In this document: one piece after another, positions 8,913-17,161 of the stretch
Position numbering within the stretch: the stretch's first letter is position 1
Layout: each line of letters opens with the position of its first letter
Origin: Anaerostipes sp.
Lineage (GTDB): Bacteria > Bacillota > Clostridia > Lachnospirales > Lachnospiraceae
Assembly (NCBI RefSeq): GCF_018381315.1
Contig: NZ_JAGZSD010000005.1
Span: forward strand, 62,001-126,000
Length of the DNA stretch: 64,000 bases
Reading direction: 5' to 3'
Made by a program: the position numbers and the translations under genes
The notes under the pieces: model-generated
Seen by the model: only the letters and a program-made list of their open reading frames with translations
What the model was told of the DNA's origin: nothing
The model's database searches: none

Positions 8913-9374
8913 TCACTCCTTCAGTGCAATATATATGTGAATCTCCGCATCCTCCATAGTTCCGCCCGGCTGGTACTCTTCAAAATCTCCGGTAAAACTG
9001 CGGTTCAGATCCATCCCCCAAAGTTTCATCCAAAAGTCAGCCACAGCCTTCTGCATATGGCCATGTACAACGAATTTTGCATACTTTCCTGCCGGAATGA
9101 CTGCAAATGACAATCCTTCCTGTGACTGTTCTCTGCTGCTTACTTCACATCCAACCGTCATCAGATATTCTTCCATTCTTTCACCCTTATAATCAGAATA
9201 AAGACCAATGCTTTTCTCATTTTCCTTGTGACTGATATTGAAAAAAATACCTTCTTCAAAAAAACGGCCCCACAGCGATCCGATCACCATCCCCATATCC
9301 GGTGCATCATTGGATGTCCTTGCACTGATCCCCGCAACTAACTTTTCCTTTAATTCTACTACTTCGTAATCCAT
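8913..9374 (-). CDS. AraC effector-binding-domain (GyrI-like) protein
   Basis: A stand-alone effector-binding domain of 153 residues (MDYEVVELKEKLVAGISART ... FAVIPAGKYAKFVVHGHMQ ... EIHIYIALKE), the fold used by the C-terminal half of Rob/SbmC and by transcription factors such as BmrR to bind small molecules. No DNA-binding domain is attached. GGAGGAAG precedes the ATG. It is the first gene after the WYL regulator (64 bases apart) and the second protein of the same fold lies immediately downstream, so the pair may sense or sequester related compounds. Confidence 0.83.
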   Translation of the reverse strand: MDYEVVELKEKLVAGISARTSNDAPDMGMVIGSLWGRFFEEGIFFNISHKENEKSIGLYSDYKGERMEEYLMTVGCEVSSREQSQEGLSFAVIPAGKYAKFVVHGHMQKAVADFWMKLWGMDLNRSFTGDFEEYQPGGTMEDAEIHIYIALKE

Positions 9375-9438
9375 TTTTCTTCCTCCATTGTTTTTTCTTT
9401 ATTGTACAACGGAGAACTTGACAGCTGTGTGTCAGGTT

Positions 9439-10344
9439 TTAAATCTTTTCTTTATATTGGCCCAGCATACACTCCAGACGTTTTTTTATACCGCATCGGA
9501 CTTCCTCCGGTTCAAGCACTTCAAGACCTGGTCCGAAGGACAGAAGCCATCCGTAAAGCCATTCCTCCCGGGAGCACGGAACTGTGATGTAAAAGAATCC
9601 TTCCTTCTCCTGAATCCATTCCGGTTCAAATTCATCATAGACACGGAAGCCTAGATTTTTGTCCACACGGACTGTCACTGACAGGTCATTGTGTATTTCC
9701 AAGGGCGGCACAGTCTCCGCCTGACTTAATTCCTTCCTCAAAAAATGCTGCTCTGTCTTTTCCAGGTTTTTTAATCTCTTAAGCTTAAAAATTCTTATTT
9801 CGCTGCTTTTTTTGCAGAAAGCCACCAGATACCAGTCCATCCCCCGGAAATAAAGCTGCATAGGCTCCGCCTCACGCCTGGAATGTTCTCCCCTTGCATT
9901 ATAATAATCAAATCGGATTACTTCTCTGTTTAGGACTGCTTCTTTCAGCATTTCAAATAATTCCTTTTCTCCTTTTGTATTCCACCGTGAAAAATCCACA
10001 TAAACCCAGTTTTCATTGTCCTTTTGAAACAGGCTGGACAGCCTGGATAAAAGATTCTGGGCATCCATGTGCTCTGTGACGGCCATACACTGCAACGACA
10101 AAAGAATCTGGCTCTGTTCTTTTTCTGTCAGAGCCGACCTGTCCATAACAAAATCCTCCAGAAGCCCGATGCCTCCCCCTTTCCCCTGAGTACAGTAAAC
10201 CGGAATACCTGCACTGCTCAGAGCATCAATATCGCGGTATATAGTCCTGACAGAAACCTCAAACCTTTCGGCCAGTTCCGGTGCAGTCACTTTCTTCTTC
10301 TCCAGCAAAATATATATAATCTCAAATAAACGGCTGCTTGTCAT
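9439..10344 (-). CDS. WYL-domain transcriptional regulator (YafY/DeoR-HTH type)
   Basis: A 301-residue regulator. The N-terminal HTH_11 winged helix is RLFEIIYILLEKKKVTAPELAERFEVSVRTIYRDIDALS, and the WYL domain covers ~130-205 (IRFDYYNARGEHSRREAEPMQLYFRGMDWYLVAFC), followed by the WCX wing. Family members bind nucleotides, ssDNA or small ligands and often control the neighbouring genes. The ATG at 10344 has AAGGAG nearby; upstream in-frame Mets lack a site and the HTH begins right here. Likely target: the two GyrI-like genes and the radical SAM gene downstream, and its own promoter. Confidence 0.86.
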   Translation of the reverse strand: MTSSRLFEIIYILLEKKKVTAPELAERFEVSVRTIYRDIDALSSAGIPVYCTQGKGGGIGLLEDFVMDRSALTEKEQSQILLSLQCMAVTEHMDAQNLLSRLSSLFQKDNENWVYVDFSRWNTKGEKELFEMLKEAVLNREVIRFDYYNARGEHSRREAEPMQLYFRGMDWYLVAFCKKSSEIRIFKLKRLKNLEKTEQHFLRKELSQAETVPPLEIHNDLSVTVRVDKNLGFRVYDEFEPEWIQEKEGFFYITVPCSREEWLYGWLLSFGPGLEVLEPEEVRCGIKKRLECMLGQYKEKI

Positions 10345-10420
10345 AATGAATCTCCTTTTTATCATTATAACATATTCTGCCGCTGCGTACCCTTTGGACA
10401 AAATGACATTTAAATATTAG

Positions 10421-10900
10421 TTAACCCAGTTTTTCAATGATACATCCTTTGCTCTCATAATACCGAAGCATCTCAGCAATTTTGCGCTTATCATAGCTGG
10501 TAATACAGTCAGACAGAACATGGACGGTATACCCTAACTTAGCCATGTTGTAACAGGTAGATTTTACACAGGCTATTGCATCAGCACCGGCTATGAAAAA
10601 TTCGCGGATTTCGTTCTTCTTTATAAAATCAGCAAAATCTTCACTTGTTAATGCGTTTCCTTTTGATTTTGTAAAGATATTTTCGGAAACAATGTCCATA
10701 TCGGAAACCAGCTCAGCACCGTGCGTATCTGGCTTAAAGGTTCTCGTTCCCGCAGACAAATTGTTGTGTTTTATGTAAATCACATGAATGTTATTTTCAA
10801 CTGCCCACGCAATGGCTTTGTTAATGTTACCGATAATTTCCTTGTAGTTTTTTGTAATATCGTTTTGAATGTCAATAACAACTAAGGCTTGGTTTTTCAT
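10421..10900 (-). CDS. Isochorismatase-family cysteine hydrolase
   Basis: A 159-residue member of the isochorismatase-like hydrolases (nicotinamidase/pyrazinamidase relatives). The catalytic triad is visible: Asp10 in VVIDIQND, a Lys near 78-80 in FTKSKGNAL, and nucleophile Cys111 in DAIACVKSTCYNMAKLGY. The substrate is probably a small amide, but the family is too broad to name it. It is divergent from a WYL regulator starting at 11048, a common arrangement in which the regulator controls the hydrolase. The pair has a plainer, more A-rich codon style than the genes to either side, consistent with acquisition as a two-gene cassette. Confidence 0.85.
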   Translation of the reverse strand: MKNQALVVIDIQNDITKNYKEIIGNINKAIAWAVENNIHVIYIKHNNLSAGTRTFKPDTHGAELVSDMDIVSENIFTKSKGNALTSEDFADFIKKNEIREFFIAGADAIACVKSTCYNMAKLGYTVHVLSDCITSYDKRKIAEMLRYYESKGCIIEKLG

Positions 10901-11047
10901 ATCTTCTCCTCAACTTTCTGATTTGTTGTTTCGTACTGTTCTTTGCATCCCTTACATACAATTGATGTACTTGCATTTTTATAGTATCATGTAATCACTG
11001 ACAACAATATGGCAACAATTCAAAAAATTTTGATCGGCGGTGAACAA

Positions 11048-11977
11048 ATGAAAGTAGACAGACTTGTCAGCATTATCATGATACTCCTTGATAAAAAGCG
11101 TATAGGCGCACAGGAGTTAGCAGATATGTTTGAAGTATCGCCCCGCACAATCTACCGTGACATAGACGCTATCAGCATGGCGGGGATTCCTGTCCGGTCA
11201 GCATCGGGAGTAGGCGGCGGCTTTGAAATCATGCAGGAATACAAGGTGGATAAAAAGTTTTTTTCAGCTGCTGACCTTTCCACTCTCTTAATGGGGCTTT
11301 CCAGTCTTTCCAATATGGTAAGAGGCGATGAACTGGTACATGCTCTCGCAAAAGTCAGAAGTTTTATTCCAGCCGACAGAGCCAAAGACATTGAATTAAA
11401 AGTAAATCAAATATGTATAGATTTAAGTCCATGGATGGGCAGCAGCATACAACCGTATTTAGAAATTATCAAAACAGCTTTGCAGAATAACAGACTGCTG
11501 ACCTTTGAATATGCAGCCCACCACGGAAATAAAACCGCACGAACAGCCGAGCCGTATCAGCTTGTATTAAAAAACAGTCATTGGTATTTACAAGGGTACT
11601 GCCATAAAAGAAATGATTTCCGCTTATTCAGACTATCCCGTATGTCAAACCTGCAAATACAGGAGGAAATTTTTATACCACGAGATTATCAAAAACCGAT
11701 TTTAGACTTTTCTGAAATTTTGGAAACTATGCAGACAAGGATAAAAATCCGCATTCATAAATCTGTAATGGACAGGGTACTTGACTACTGCACTTATGAA
11801 GATTTTTCATCAGATGGTGATGAGCATTATATTGTCAGCTTTCCTTTCATAGAGAACGAATACCACTATGATATTCTTTTGAGTTTTGGAAATAAATGCG
11901 AGTGTTTGGAGCCGGTACATATCCGTACAGAAATGAAGCGAAGAATACATGAGATAGCTGCTATATACGAAAATTAA
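11048..11977 (+). CDS. WYL-domain transcriptional regulator (YafY type)
   Basis: A second WYL regulator (309 residues) with HTH RLVSIIMILLDKKRIGAQELADMFEVSPRTIYRDIDAIS and WYL core LLTFEYAAHHGNKTARTAEPYQLVLKNSHWYLQGYC. It shares domain order with the regulator at 9439-10344 but is clearly diverged from it. The start at ATG 11048 is chosen because the HTH begins a few residues later; an in-frame ATG at 11009 would add 13 residues without family support. It is transcribed divergently from the isochorismatase-like gene with a ~150-base shared regulatory gap, and ends at the edge of the repeat-bearing region. Confidence 0.84.
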   Translation: MKVDRLVSIIMILLDKKRIGAQELADMFEVSPRTIYRDIDAISMAGIPVRSASGVGGGFEIMQEYKVDKKFFSAADLSTLLMGLSSLSNMVRGDELVHALAKVRSFIPADRAKDIELKVNQICIDLSPWMGSSIQPYLEIIKTALQNNRLLTFEYAAHHGNKTARTAEPYQLVLKNSHWYLQGYCHKRNDFRLFRLSRMSNLQIQEEIFIPRDYQKPILDFSEILETMQTRIKIRIHKSVMDRVLDYCTYEDFSSDGDEHYIVSFPFIENEYHYDILLSFGNKCECLEPVHIRTEMKRRIHEIAAIYEN

Positions 11978-12028
11978 TATATGGAGCAAACCAGAACTGT
12001 GCCCAGTACACTTTCTAACCCCCTGTGC

Positions 12029-12072
12029 ATTTTATGCCCTTCGGGCTGGCGTGCTTGCGCACGATAAGGTAT
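12029..12072 (+). repeat. 44-bp direct repeat, copy 1
   Basis: Identical over 44 bases to 12360-12403. Each copy contains two small palindromes, GCCCTTCGGGC and GTGCTTGCGCAC, and ends in GATAAGGTAT. Confidence 0.9.
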
Positions 12073-12275
12073 GACATTTTGACCTGTTCTCCGGCTTGCT
12101 GTCTCAGGAATGTAAGATTTTCTAACTTTCAGCAAAGTCTCTCCGGCGGCCCGTTCGGAACTCGCTGACGCTCAAACAGCCTCATTCGAATGCAAGGCCT
12201 CCAAACTGGTCAAAATGGACGTAATGTCTGCGGGAAAAGGATACCCCCTAAAACAATAGGTGCCTTTTAACGGTA

Positions 12276-12338
12276 AGTTTTTCTCCACTGTCGGAAGGAG
12301 GCCTTTCCAGAGCCGACTGGAGATAGTGGAGAAAAACT
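12276..12338. repeat. Large nested inverted repeat
   Basis: Outer arms AGTTTTTCTCCACT and AGTGGAGAAAAACT are perfect 14-bp complements; GTCGG/CCGAC pairs inside, around GGAGGCCTTTCC. It lacks a T-run on either strand, so a terminator role is not supported. Confidence 0.75.
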
Positions 12339-12359
12339 CATACCCACAGGGCACACCGT

Positions 12360-12403
12360 ATTTTATGCCCTTCGGGCTGGCGTGCTTGCGCACGATAAGG
12401 TAT
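12360..12403 (+). repeat. 44-bp direct repeat, copy 2
   Basis: Exact second copy of 12029-12072, same orientation, 331 bases later. The base following creates TATAAT, a possible -10 for the plus-strand gene at 12510. Confidence 0.9.
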
Positions 12404-12509
12404 AATATTATTATGCACTGATGTCGTGGGAGGGCTTTTTAAGCAGGACGGAGACATGGGTGAAAAAATCTAGTTGAACATATTTATTTCAGCAGCAAAG
12501 GAGCATATT

Positions 12510-13391
12510 ATGAGTTCTTATCAGTTAAAAAACGGTTCAATTTCTGTTTCTGTTGACACTGCCGGCGCAGGCCTTACTTCTATTATGGATGCCAACGGCA
12601 AAGAATATCTGTGGCAGGGCAATCCTGATTATTGGACAGGACAGGCGCCTGTCCTGTTTCCGATCTGCGGAAGCCTGAGGAACGGGCAGGCTTCCATCGG
12701 CGGTGGTAAAACCTGTACTATGGGCAGACATGGCATCGCCAGAAGATGTGAATTTACACTCCGCCATCTGGATACAGACAGTGTCTCTTTCTTTTTAAAG
12801 GCCGATGAAGAGACTAAGGCTGCCTTTCCCTATAATTTTGAACTTCAGATGACATACCGGATTGACGGATGCAGTGTTGCCGTGGAACATACAGTGACAA
12901 ATTATGATTCGCAGATCATGCCTTATTTTGTAGGAGGCCATCCTGCCTTTCACTGTCCTATGAATGACGGAGAAGCATTTGAAGACTATGTCATCGAATT
13001 TGAGCAGCCGGAAACTGCCGCCTGCCCTATGCTCACTGAAGACGGACTTGTCAATACTGACAGCCGTAAATCTCTTCTGAACCAGGAGTCTGTTTTCGGG
13101 GTAAAGCATGAACTTTTTTATGATGATGCCCTGATCTTTGACACCCTGGCTTCCAGGACCGCTTCCCTGATTCACAGAGATACAAAAAAGGGAATCCGTG
13201 TTGATTTTGCGGACTTTGATTATCTGGGAATCTGGTCCAGCGCCAACGACGGACCTTTTGTGGCCATTGAGCCCTGGAGCGGTACCTCTACGTGTACCAG
13301 CGAAGATGATATATTTGAACACAAACGCGGTGTCCGTATGCTGGATCCGGGGCAGTCAGAGACACTTTCCTACACGATCTCTGTTATATAA
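12510..13391 (+). CDS. Aldose 1-epimerase family protein (LacX-like)
   Basis: A 293-residue member of the galactose mutarotase-like superfamily. Features: GAGLTSIMDANGKEYLWQGNPDYW, then APVLFPICGSLRNG, the catalytic-type His in GRHGIARRCEF, VEHTVTN, GGHPAFHCP and the late WSSANDGPFVAIEPW. These match the LacX/YeaD-type branch, which interconverts anomers of sugars or sugar phosphates. AAAGGAG seven bases before the ATG at 12510 sets the start; an ATG 36 bases upstream lacks a site. It leads a run of plus-strand genes (HAD phosphatase next, 14 bases away), suggesting a small sugar-phosphate salvage operon. Confidence 0.88.
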   Translation: MSSYQLKNGSISVSVDTAGAGLTSIMDANGKEYLWQGNPDYWTGQAPVLFPICGSLRNGQASIGGGKTCTMGRHGIARRCEFTLRHLDTDSVSFFLKADEETKAAFPYNFELQMTYRIDGCSVAVEHTVTNYDSQIMPYFVGGHPAFHCPMNDGEAFEDYVIEFEQPETAACPMLTEDGLVNTDSRKSLLNQESVFGVKHELFYDDALIFDTLASRTASLIHRDTKKGIRVDFADFDYLGIWSSANDGPFVAIEPWSGTSTCTSEDDIFEHKRGVRMLDPGQSETLSYTISVI

Positions 13392-13405
13392 AGCGGGAAA
13401 ACGAT

Positions 13406-14074
13406 ATGGATACTTTACTGCGCAGAGCGCATCCCCAAATGAATGACAGAAAAGCCCATAAGTATCAGATGATTGTATTTGACTTGGACGGTACTCTTCT
13501 GGATACTAAATATTCCATTCTTGCAGGCTTCAGGGACCTGTATGAAGAAACACGGAAAGAACGCAGGCCGTTAGACGAACTTGAATTTGTTCTTGGCGGG
13601 GACAGCCTGGCTCTGCTGGACTCTATGGGATTTCCCGAAGGAACTATTGACCAGTGGCTAAAAAACATCAGCCGATATGCTCACACGGTCCATCCTTTTG
13701 ACGGAATTCCAGACACCTTATCTGCCCTGAGGCAAGAAGGCTTTATACTGAGTGTTGCCACAAATAAACTCCGGATTGAATATGAGGAAATTATGGAATG
13801 CCATGGACTGAAAGATTTTATGGAACACTCAATCTGCCTGGACGAGGTTTCCCATGCCAAGCCGGACCCGGAGCCTCTGTTATACCTGGCAGAACGGTTG
13901 GAAATACCGCTGAATGAAATGTTGTTTATCGGAGATACCAGCTATGACAAAGATTGCGCCAAAGCTGCCGGATGTCATTTTGCCCTGGCAGGCTGGGGAG
14001 CCTCCGGGGAATTAAAAAAAGAGTGTGCTGCTGTACTGGAAAGCCCCGGCGATCTGCTGTCACTGCTTTCATAG
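13406..14074 (+). CDS. HAD-family hydrolase (phosphoglycolate phosphatase-like)
   Basis: A 222-residue HAD superfamily phosphatase. Motif I DLDGTLLDTKYS, motif II in SVATNKLR, the motif III Lys in SHAKPDPEPLLYLAERL, and motif IV IGDTSYDKDCAKAAG are all present, with a small helical cap between I and II, the PGP/beta-phosphoglucomutase branch. The phosphate ester substrate is unknown. Two starts are possible; 13406 has weak ribosome-binding sequence, and an ATG 33 bases later would also leave motif I intact. It sits between the epimerase-like gene and the prolyl-tRNA deacylase-like gene and is likely co-transcribed. Confidence 0.85.
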   Translation: MDTLLRRAHPQMNDRKAHKYQMIVFDLDGTLLDTKYSILAGFRDLYEETRKERRPLDELEFVLGGDSLALLDSMGFPEGTIDQWLKNISRYAHTVHPFDGIPDTLSALRQEGFILSVATNKLRIEYEEIMECHGLKDFMEHSICLDEVSHAKPDPEPLLYLAERLEIPLNEMLFIGDTSYDKDCAKAAGCHFALAGWGASGELKKECAAVLESPGDLLSLLS

Positions 14075-14090
14075 AAAGAAGGACTTGAAA

Positions 14091-14579
14091 ATGAAACAAA
14101 AGGTCTTAAATATACTCGACAGCCTGCATATTCCATATGAATATGAAAATCATCCCGCTGCCTATACAATGGAAGAGATTGAAGCCTTACACCTGACCAG
14201 GCCCAACGAAGCGATTGCAAAAAATCTCTTTTTAAGAGACGGCAGCGGCAAACGTCATTTCCTTGTTCTGGCTGCCGGTGATAAACCGGTGGATCTGAAA
14301 GCGTTAAGACAGACCATTGGCTCATCCAGATTAAGTTTTGCATCAGAGGAACGGCTTATGAAATATCTGAAAGTCACCAAAGGCTCTGTCTCTCCTCTGG
14401 GAATTTTAAATGATGAATCCCTTAACGTGGAAGTCTTTATTGATGAAGATCTGAAGGGAAGCCCCTGTATCGGCGTTCATCCCAATGATAACACTGCAAC
14501 TGTATGGATCAGCTGTGATGACCTGGAACAGGTCATCAGGCACCATGGAAATCCAGTTGCTTACATCCCGGTTTGCTGA
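14091..14579 (+). CDS. Prolyl-tRNA editing protein (YbaK/ProXp, PrdX-like)
   Basis: A 162-residue free-standing editing domain of the YbaK/prolyl-tRNA synthetase-associated family, which hydrolyses mischarged aminoacyl-tRNAs such as Ala-tRNA(Pro). Recognisable are PAAYTMEEIEALHL, the Lys-containing AIAKNLFLRDGSGKRHFLVL, KPVDLKALRQTIGSSRLSFASEERL and the substrate loop GSVSPLGILND, all typical of PrdX/ProXp-type proteins. The ATG at 14091 has AAGGA upstream; a longer in-frame version overlapping the HAD gene is not credible. It follows the HAD gene by 16 bases. Confidence 0.87.
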   Translation: MKQKVLNILDSLHIPYEYENHPAAYTMEEIEALHLTRPNEAIAKNLFLRDGSGKRHFLVLAAGDKPVDLKALRQTIGSSRLSFASEERLMKYLKVTKGSVSPLGILNDESLNVEVFIDEDLKGSPCIGVHPNDNTATVWISCDDLEQVIRHHGNPVAYIPVC

Positions 14580-14617
14580 ATAAGCAAACTCCCAAGAAAT
14601 AAAAACAGGAGGTTTTT

Positions 14618-15613
14618 ATGGTTAGATTTGCAGTGATAGGAACTAATTTTGTAACCGACGGTTTACTGGAGGCCGGAAATTGGTGCAAAGATTTCAAACT
14701 TCAGGCAGTGTACTCACGGACACTGGAAAAAGCCAGAGATTACGGTGAAAAGTACGGCGCAGAAGAGTATTATGACAGTCTGGATGAACTTGCCAAGTCA
14801 GATACTGTTGACGCTGTTTATGTTGCAAGTCCAAACAGTCTGCATGCAAAACAGAGCATTATGATGATGAAAGCCGGAAAACATGTATTGTGTGAAAAAA
14901 CGATTGCTTCAAATTCAGAGGAACTGCAGGAAATGCTGCAGGCTTCCAGAGAAAATCATGTAGTTCTGCTGGAGGCTATGCGTTCTGTGTTTGATCCCGG
15001 TTTCAGTGCCATCAAAGAAAATTTACATAAAATCAGGAAGGTGCGCAGAGCAACATTCCAATACTGCCAATATTCCAGAAGGTATGACCGCTACAAAGAA
15101 GGCATTGTGGAAAATGCATTCAATCCTGCATTTTCAAACGGTGCCCTGATGGATATCGGTGTGTACTGCGTTCATCCTCTGGTAAAATTATTCGGCAGAC
15201 CAAAGGAGATTTCTGCGTCCTGTCTGAAATTATCAAACGGGGTAGAAGCCGAAGGAACCATTGTCTGCAAATATGACGATATGCTTGCAGAACTGATTTA
15301 CAGCAAGATAACAAATTCTGCTCTGCCCAGTCAGATTCAGGGTGAAAACGGAACTATGGTGATAACTGAGATTCCTGACACAACGGATATTTCTATTGTG
15401 TACAAAGACGGGACAAAAGAAACGGTCCCAATTGAGAAAAAGCCAAATAATATGTACTATGAGATTGAGGAGTTCATCCGTCTCATTCAGGGCGGTCTGC
15501 CGGCTGAACTTCACAATGAGGCCTCCGTTATGGAACTTCAGGTTATGGACGAAGCACGAAAACAGAACGGAATTATATTTCCTGCAGATGAAAGGACACA
15601 GCATGAAGATTGA
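14618..15613 (+). CDS. Gfo/Idh/MocA-family oxidoreductase
   Basis: A 331-residue NAD(P)-dependent oxidoreductase. The N-terminal Rossmann fold starts VRFAVIGTNFVTDGLLEAG; the conserved EKP-type motif is present as HVLCEKTIAS, with Lys as the presumed catalytic residue; the C-terminal domain contains GALMDIGVYCVHP with the catalytic-type Asp and His. Substrates in the family are sugars, inositols and sugar-acid derivatives; the closest remembered type is the YvaA/MviM-like group. AGGAGG lies 7 bases before the ATG. The next gene starts inside its last codons, so the two are translationally coupled. Confidence 0.87.
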   Translation: MVRFAVIGTNFVTDGLLEAGNWCKDFKLQAVYSRTLEKARDYGEKYGAEEYYDSLDELAKSDTVDAVYVASPNSLHAKQSIMMMKAGKHVLCEKTIASNSEELQEMLQASRENHVVLLEAMRSVFDPGFSAIKENLHKIRKVRRATFQYCQYSRRYDRYKEGIVENAFNPAFSNGALMDIGVYCVHPLVKLFGRPKEISASCLKLSNGVEAEGTIVCKYDDMLAELIYSKITNSALPSQIQGENGTMVITEIPDTTDISIVYKDGTKETVPIEKKPNNMYYEIEEFIRLIQGGLPAELHNEASVMELQVMDEARKQNGIIFPADERTQHED

Positions 15614-16073
15614 AGATCAGATCAATAAGTTGGAACAGGACAGAAAAGAAGTGACACAGCAATGCTTTTCATATGAAAAAGCGTTTAAACTGGGAATGGC
15701 AATGTATGAAAAAGCCCTCAAAGAAAAACTTCCTATTGTTATATCCATCACCATGAACCGGCATCAAATATTCTATGCCGGTCTGGACGGCTCTACCTGT
15801 GATAATGACAGCTGGGTCAAAAGAAAAGAAAACACGGTGTACTATTTTGAAAAAAGTTCCTATGAAATGAGCCTTTATATGCAGTTAAAGCAAGACACAT
15901 TAGATAACCGCTACGGGCTTCCAAAATCAGAATATGCTGCTGCGGGAGGATGTGTCCCAATCGTAGTAGAAGGAGCCGGATTCGTAGGAACTGTCGGTAT
16001 TTCAGGACTGAAACAAAATGAAGATCATGATTTTGTCATGGCTGCATTAAAAGATGCCAAACATTTAAGCTGA
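15603..16073 (+). CDS. UPF0303 / HbpS-like (GlcG-fold) protein
   Basis: A 156-residue protein of the UPF0303 family (HbpS/GlcG-like fold, PF03928), sometimes called heme-degrading-domain protein without firm evidence. Visible are KAFKLGMAMYEKALKEKLPIVISI near the start, RHQIFYAGLDG, and the glycine-rich GCVPIVVEGAGFVGTVGISGL. The ATG at 15603 lies within the final codons of the preceding oxidoreductase gene (11-bp overlap), and AAAGGA sits before it. Many relatives lie beside sugar or diol oxidation genes, consistent with its pairing with the Gfo/Idh/MocA gene here. Confidence 0.84.
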   Translation: MKIEDQINKLEQDRKEVTQQCFSYEKAFKLGMAMYEKALKEKLPIVISITMNRHQIFYAGLDGSTCDNDSWVKRKENTVYYFEKSSYEMSLYMQLKQDTLDNRYGLPKSEYAAAGGCVPIVVEGAGFVGTVGISGLKQNEDHDFVMAALKDAKHLS

Positions 16074-16089
16074 TATTTTAAACTCCAAT

Positions 16090-16110
16090 ATGCTTTCTCT
16101 CAGAAAGCAT
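16090..16110. repeat. Small hairpin in the 3' region
   Basis: ATGCTTTCT / AGAAAGCAT, 9 bp with a 3-nt loop, no T-run. It precedes the main terminator. Confidence 0.5.
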
Positions 16111-16124
16111 CAGCTGAAAGTCAA

Positions 16125-16177
16125 AGAGGGACTGTCACAAAATAGAATTTTTCTATTTCCCGACAGCCCCTTTTTTG
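16125..16177 (+). terminator. Terminator of the plus-strand epimerase-UPF0303 operon
   Basis: Long stem (AGGGACTGTC...AATAGAA with TTCTATT...GACAGCCCCT) ending in TTTTTT on the plus strand. The A-rich other side means it could also act on the convergent galactitol operon. Confidence 0.85.
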
Positions 16178-16222
16178 CGTCTATCTGATTGTATAAAACG
16201 CTGCTTCATTCAAATTCTTCTG

Positions 16223-17158
16223 CTAATCTTCGATTTTCTCCACCTTCACTCCGGGCAGAATCTCCTGCAGATCTTCTTTTCGGAATTTCCCGGTACCTGG
16301 ATTCATGGCATTTGCTGCAGATACTGCCACTGCGAAGGCCAAAGCCTTATGGGCTGGTTTGTTTTGACTGAATGCCACTGCAAAAGCTCCCACCATAGAA
16401 TCCCCGCAGCCCACCGGATTCAGTGCTTTTAATTTCGGCGGTTTTCCATGATAAACTCCGTCTTCACAGATCATCAGCGCACCTTCTGCGCCGAGAGAAA
16501 TGACCACATATGGGATTCCCTGATCCCTCAGCTTCTTTCCGGCTTTTATAAGTTCTTCTCTGGTCCGGATCTGAATTCCCAGCAGAGCAGAAAGCTCCTC
16601 CTGATTCGGTTTAATCATCGTGGGACCCTCTTTGATCCCTTCCTTTAAATACTCTCCGCTGGTATCCAGGATCACCTGTTTTCCCCGACTTCTCACTTCC
16701 CTGATCAAATCCCGGTAGCAGTCTTTTCTGAGCCCTTTCGGAATGCTTCCCGAGATGGTCACCACTTCACTCTTTGAAAGCAGGCTCTCAAAATCCTGCA
16801 AAAATCTTTCCCATTCCTCCTGGTCCACCGGTGCTCCGGGCTCCAGATATTCTGTAGAGGTGCCGTCTTCTGCCAGAATATTGATACAGCTTCTGGTCTC
16901 GCCTTTAACCTCTGTAAACCTGCTCTTAATCCCATCTTCCTCAAGCATTTTCTTTACATAGCTTCCGTTAAACCCTCCTGCAAAACCCGCTGCCGCTGCA
17001 TTCCCGCCGCAGAGGTCCACAATTCTGGCCACATTGAGGCCTTTTCCTCCTGCGGTGTTCCTGCATTCCTCCACTCTGGAAACAGTGCCCGGCCTTACAG
17101 ATCCTTTGATTTTATATGCTTTGTCCACTGAAACATTCAGCGTCACTGTTATTATCAT
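16223..17158 (-). CDS. PfkB-family sugar-phosphate kinase (tagatose-6-phosphate / 1-phosphofructokinase type)
   Basis: A 311-residue hexose-phosphate kinase of the 1-PFK branch (LacC/FruK). Signature 1 is GGKGLNVARIVDLCGG, the anion hole/catalytic motif is NPVGCGDSMVGAFA with the catalytic Asp, and the early VTLNVSVDKAY is typical. As the last gene of a galactitol operon it most plausibly phosphorylates tagatose 6-phosphate to tagatose 1,6-bisphosphate, which the operon aldolase then cleaves. The ATG is 4 bases beyond the dehydrogenase stop. FruK activity cannot be excluded by sequence alone. Confidence 0.88.
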   Translation of the reverse strand: MIITVTLNVSVDKAYKIKGSVRPGTVSRVEECRNTAGGKGLNVARIVDLCGGNAAAAGFAGGFNGSYVKKMLEEDGIKSRFTEVKGETRSCINILAEDGTSTEYLEPGAPVDQEEWERFLQDFESLLSKSEVVTISGSIPKGLRKDCYRDLIREVRSRGKQVILDTSGEYLKEGIKEGPTMIKPNQEELSALLGIQIRTREELIKAGKKLRDQGIPYVVISLGAEGALMICEDGVYHGKPPKLKALNPVGCGDSMVGAFAVAFSQNKPAHKALAFAVAVSAANAMNPGTGKFRKEDLQEILPGVKVEKIED

Positions 17159-17161
17159 AGA

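Larger units (their letters stand above)
11978..12509. other. Non-coding region with repeats and large hairpins
   Basis: About 530 bases with no convincing gene. It contains two identical 44-bp direct repeats, a 10-bp inverted pair (CATTTTGACC at 12075 and GGTCAAAATG at 12208), and a 14-bp perfect inverted repeat around a nested hairpin. The composition and palindromes resemble dispersed intergenic elements or the debris of a small mobile element. The stretch after the second repeat (TATAAT at 12401) probably holds the promoter for the epimerase gene. Confidence 0.6.

Noticed and set aside
12172..12393. 73-codon open frame on the minus strand
   Set aside because: It lies across the hairpin and repeat region, has no convincing ribosome binding site, and its sequence simply follows the palindromes.
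12795..13322. 175-codon open frame antisense to the epimerase-like gene
   Set aside because: The plus-strand gene has full family motifs and a ribosome binding site; the antisense frame has neither.
14025..14090. Extended N-terminus for the prolyl-tRNA editing protein
   Set aside because: The added codons overlap the HAD gene and do not resemble the family; ATG 14091 has its own ribosome binding site.
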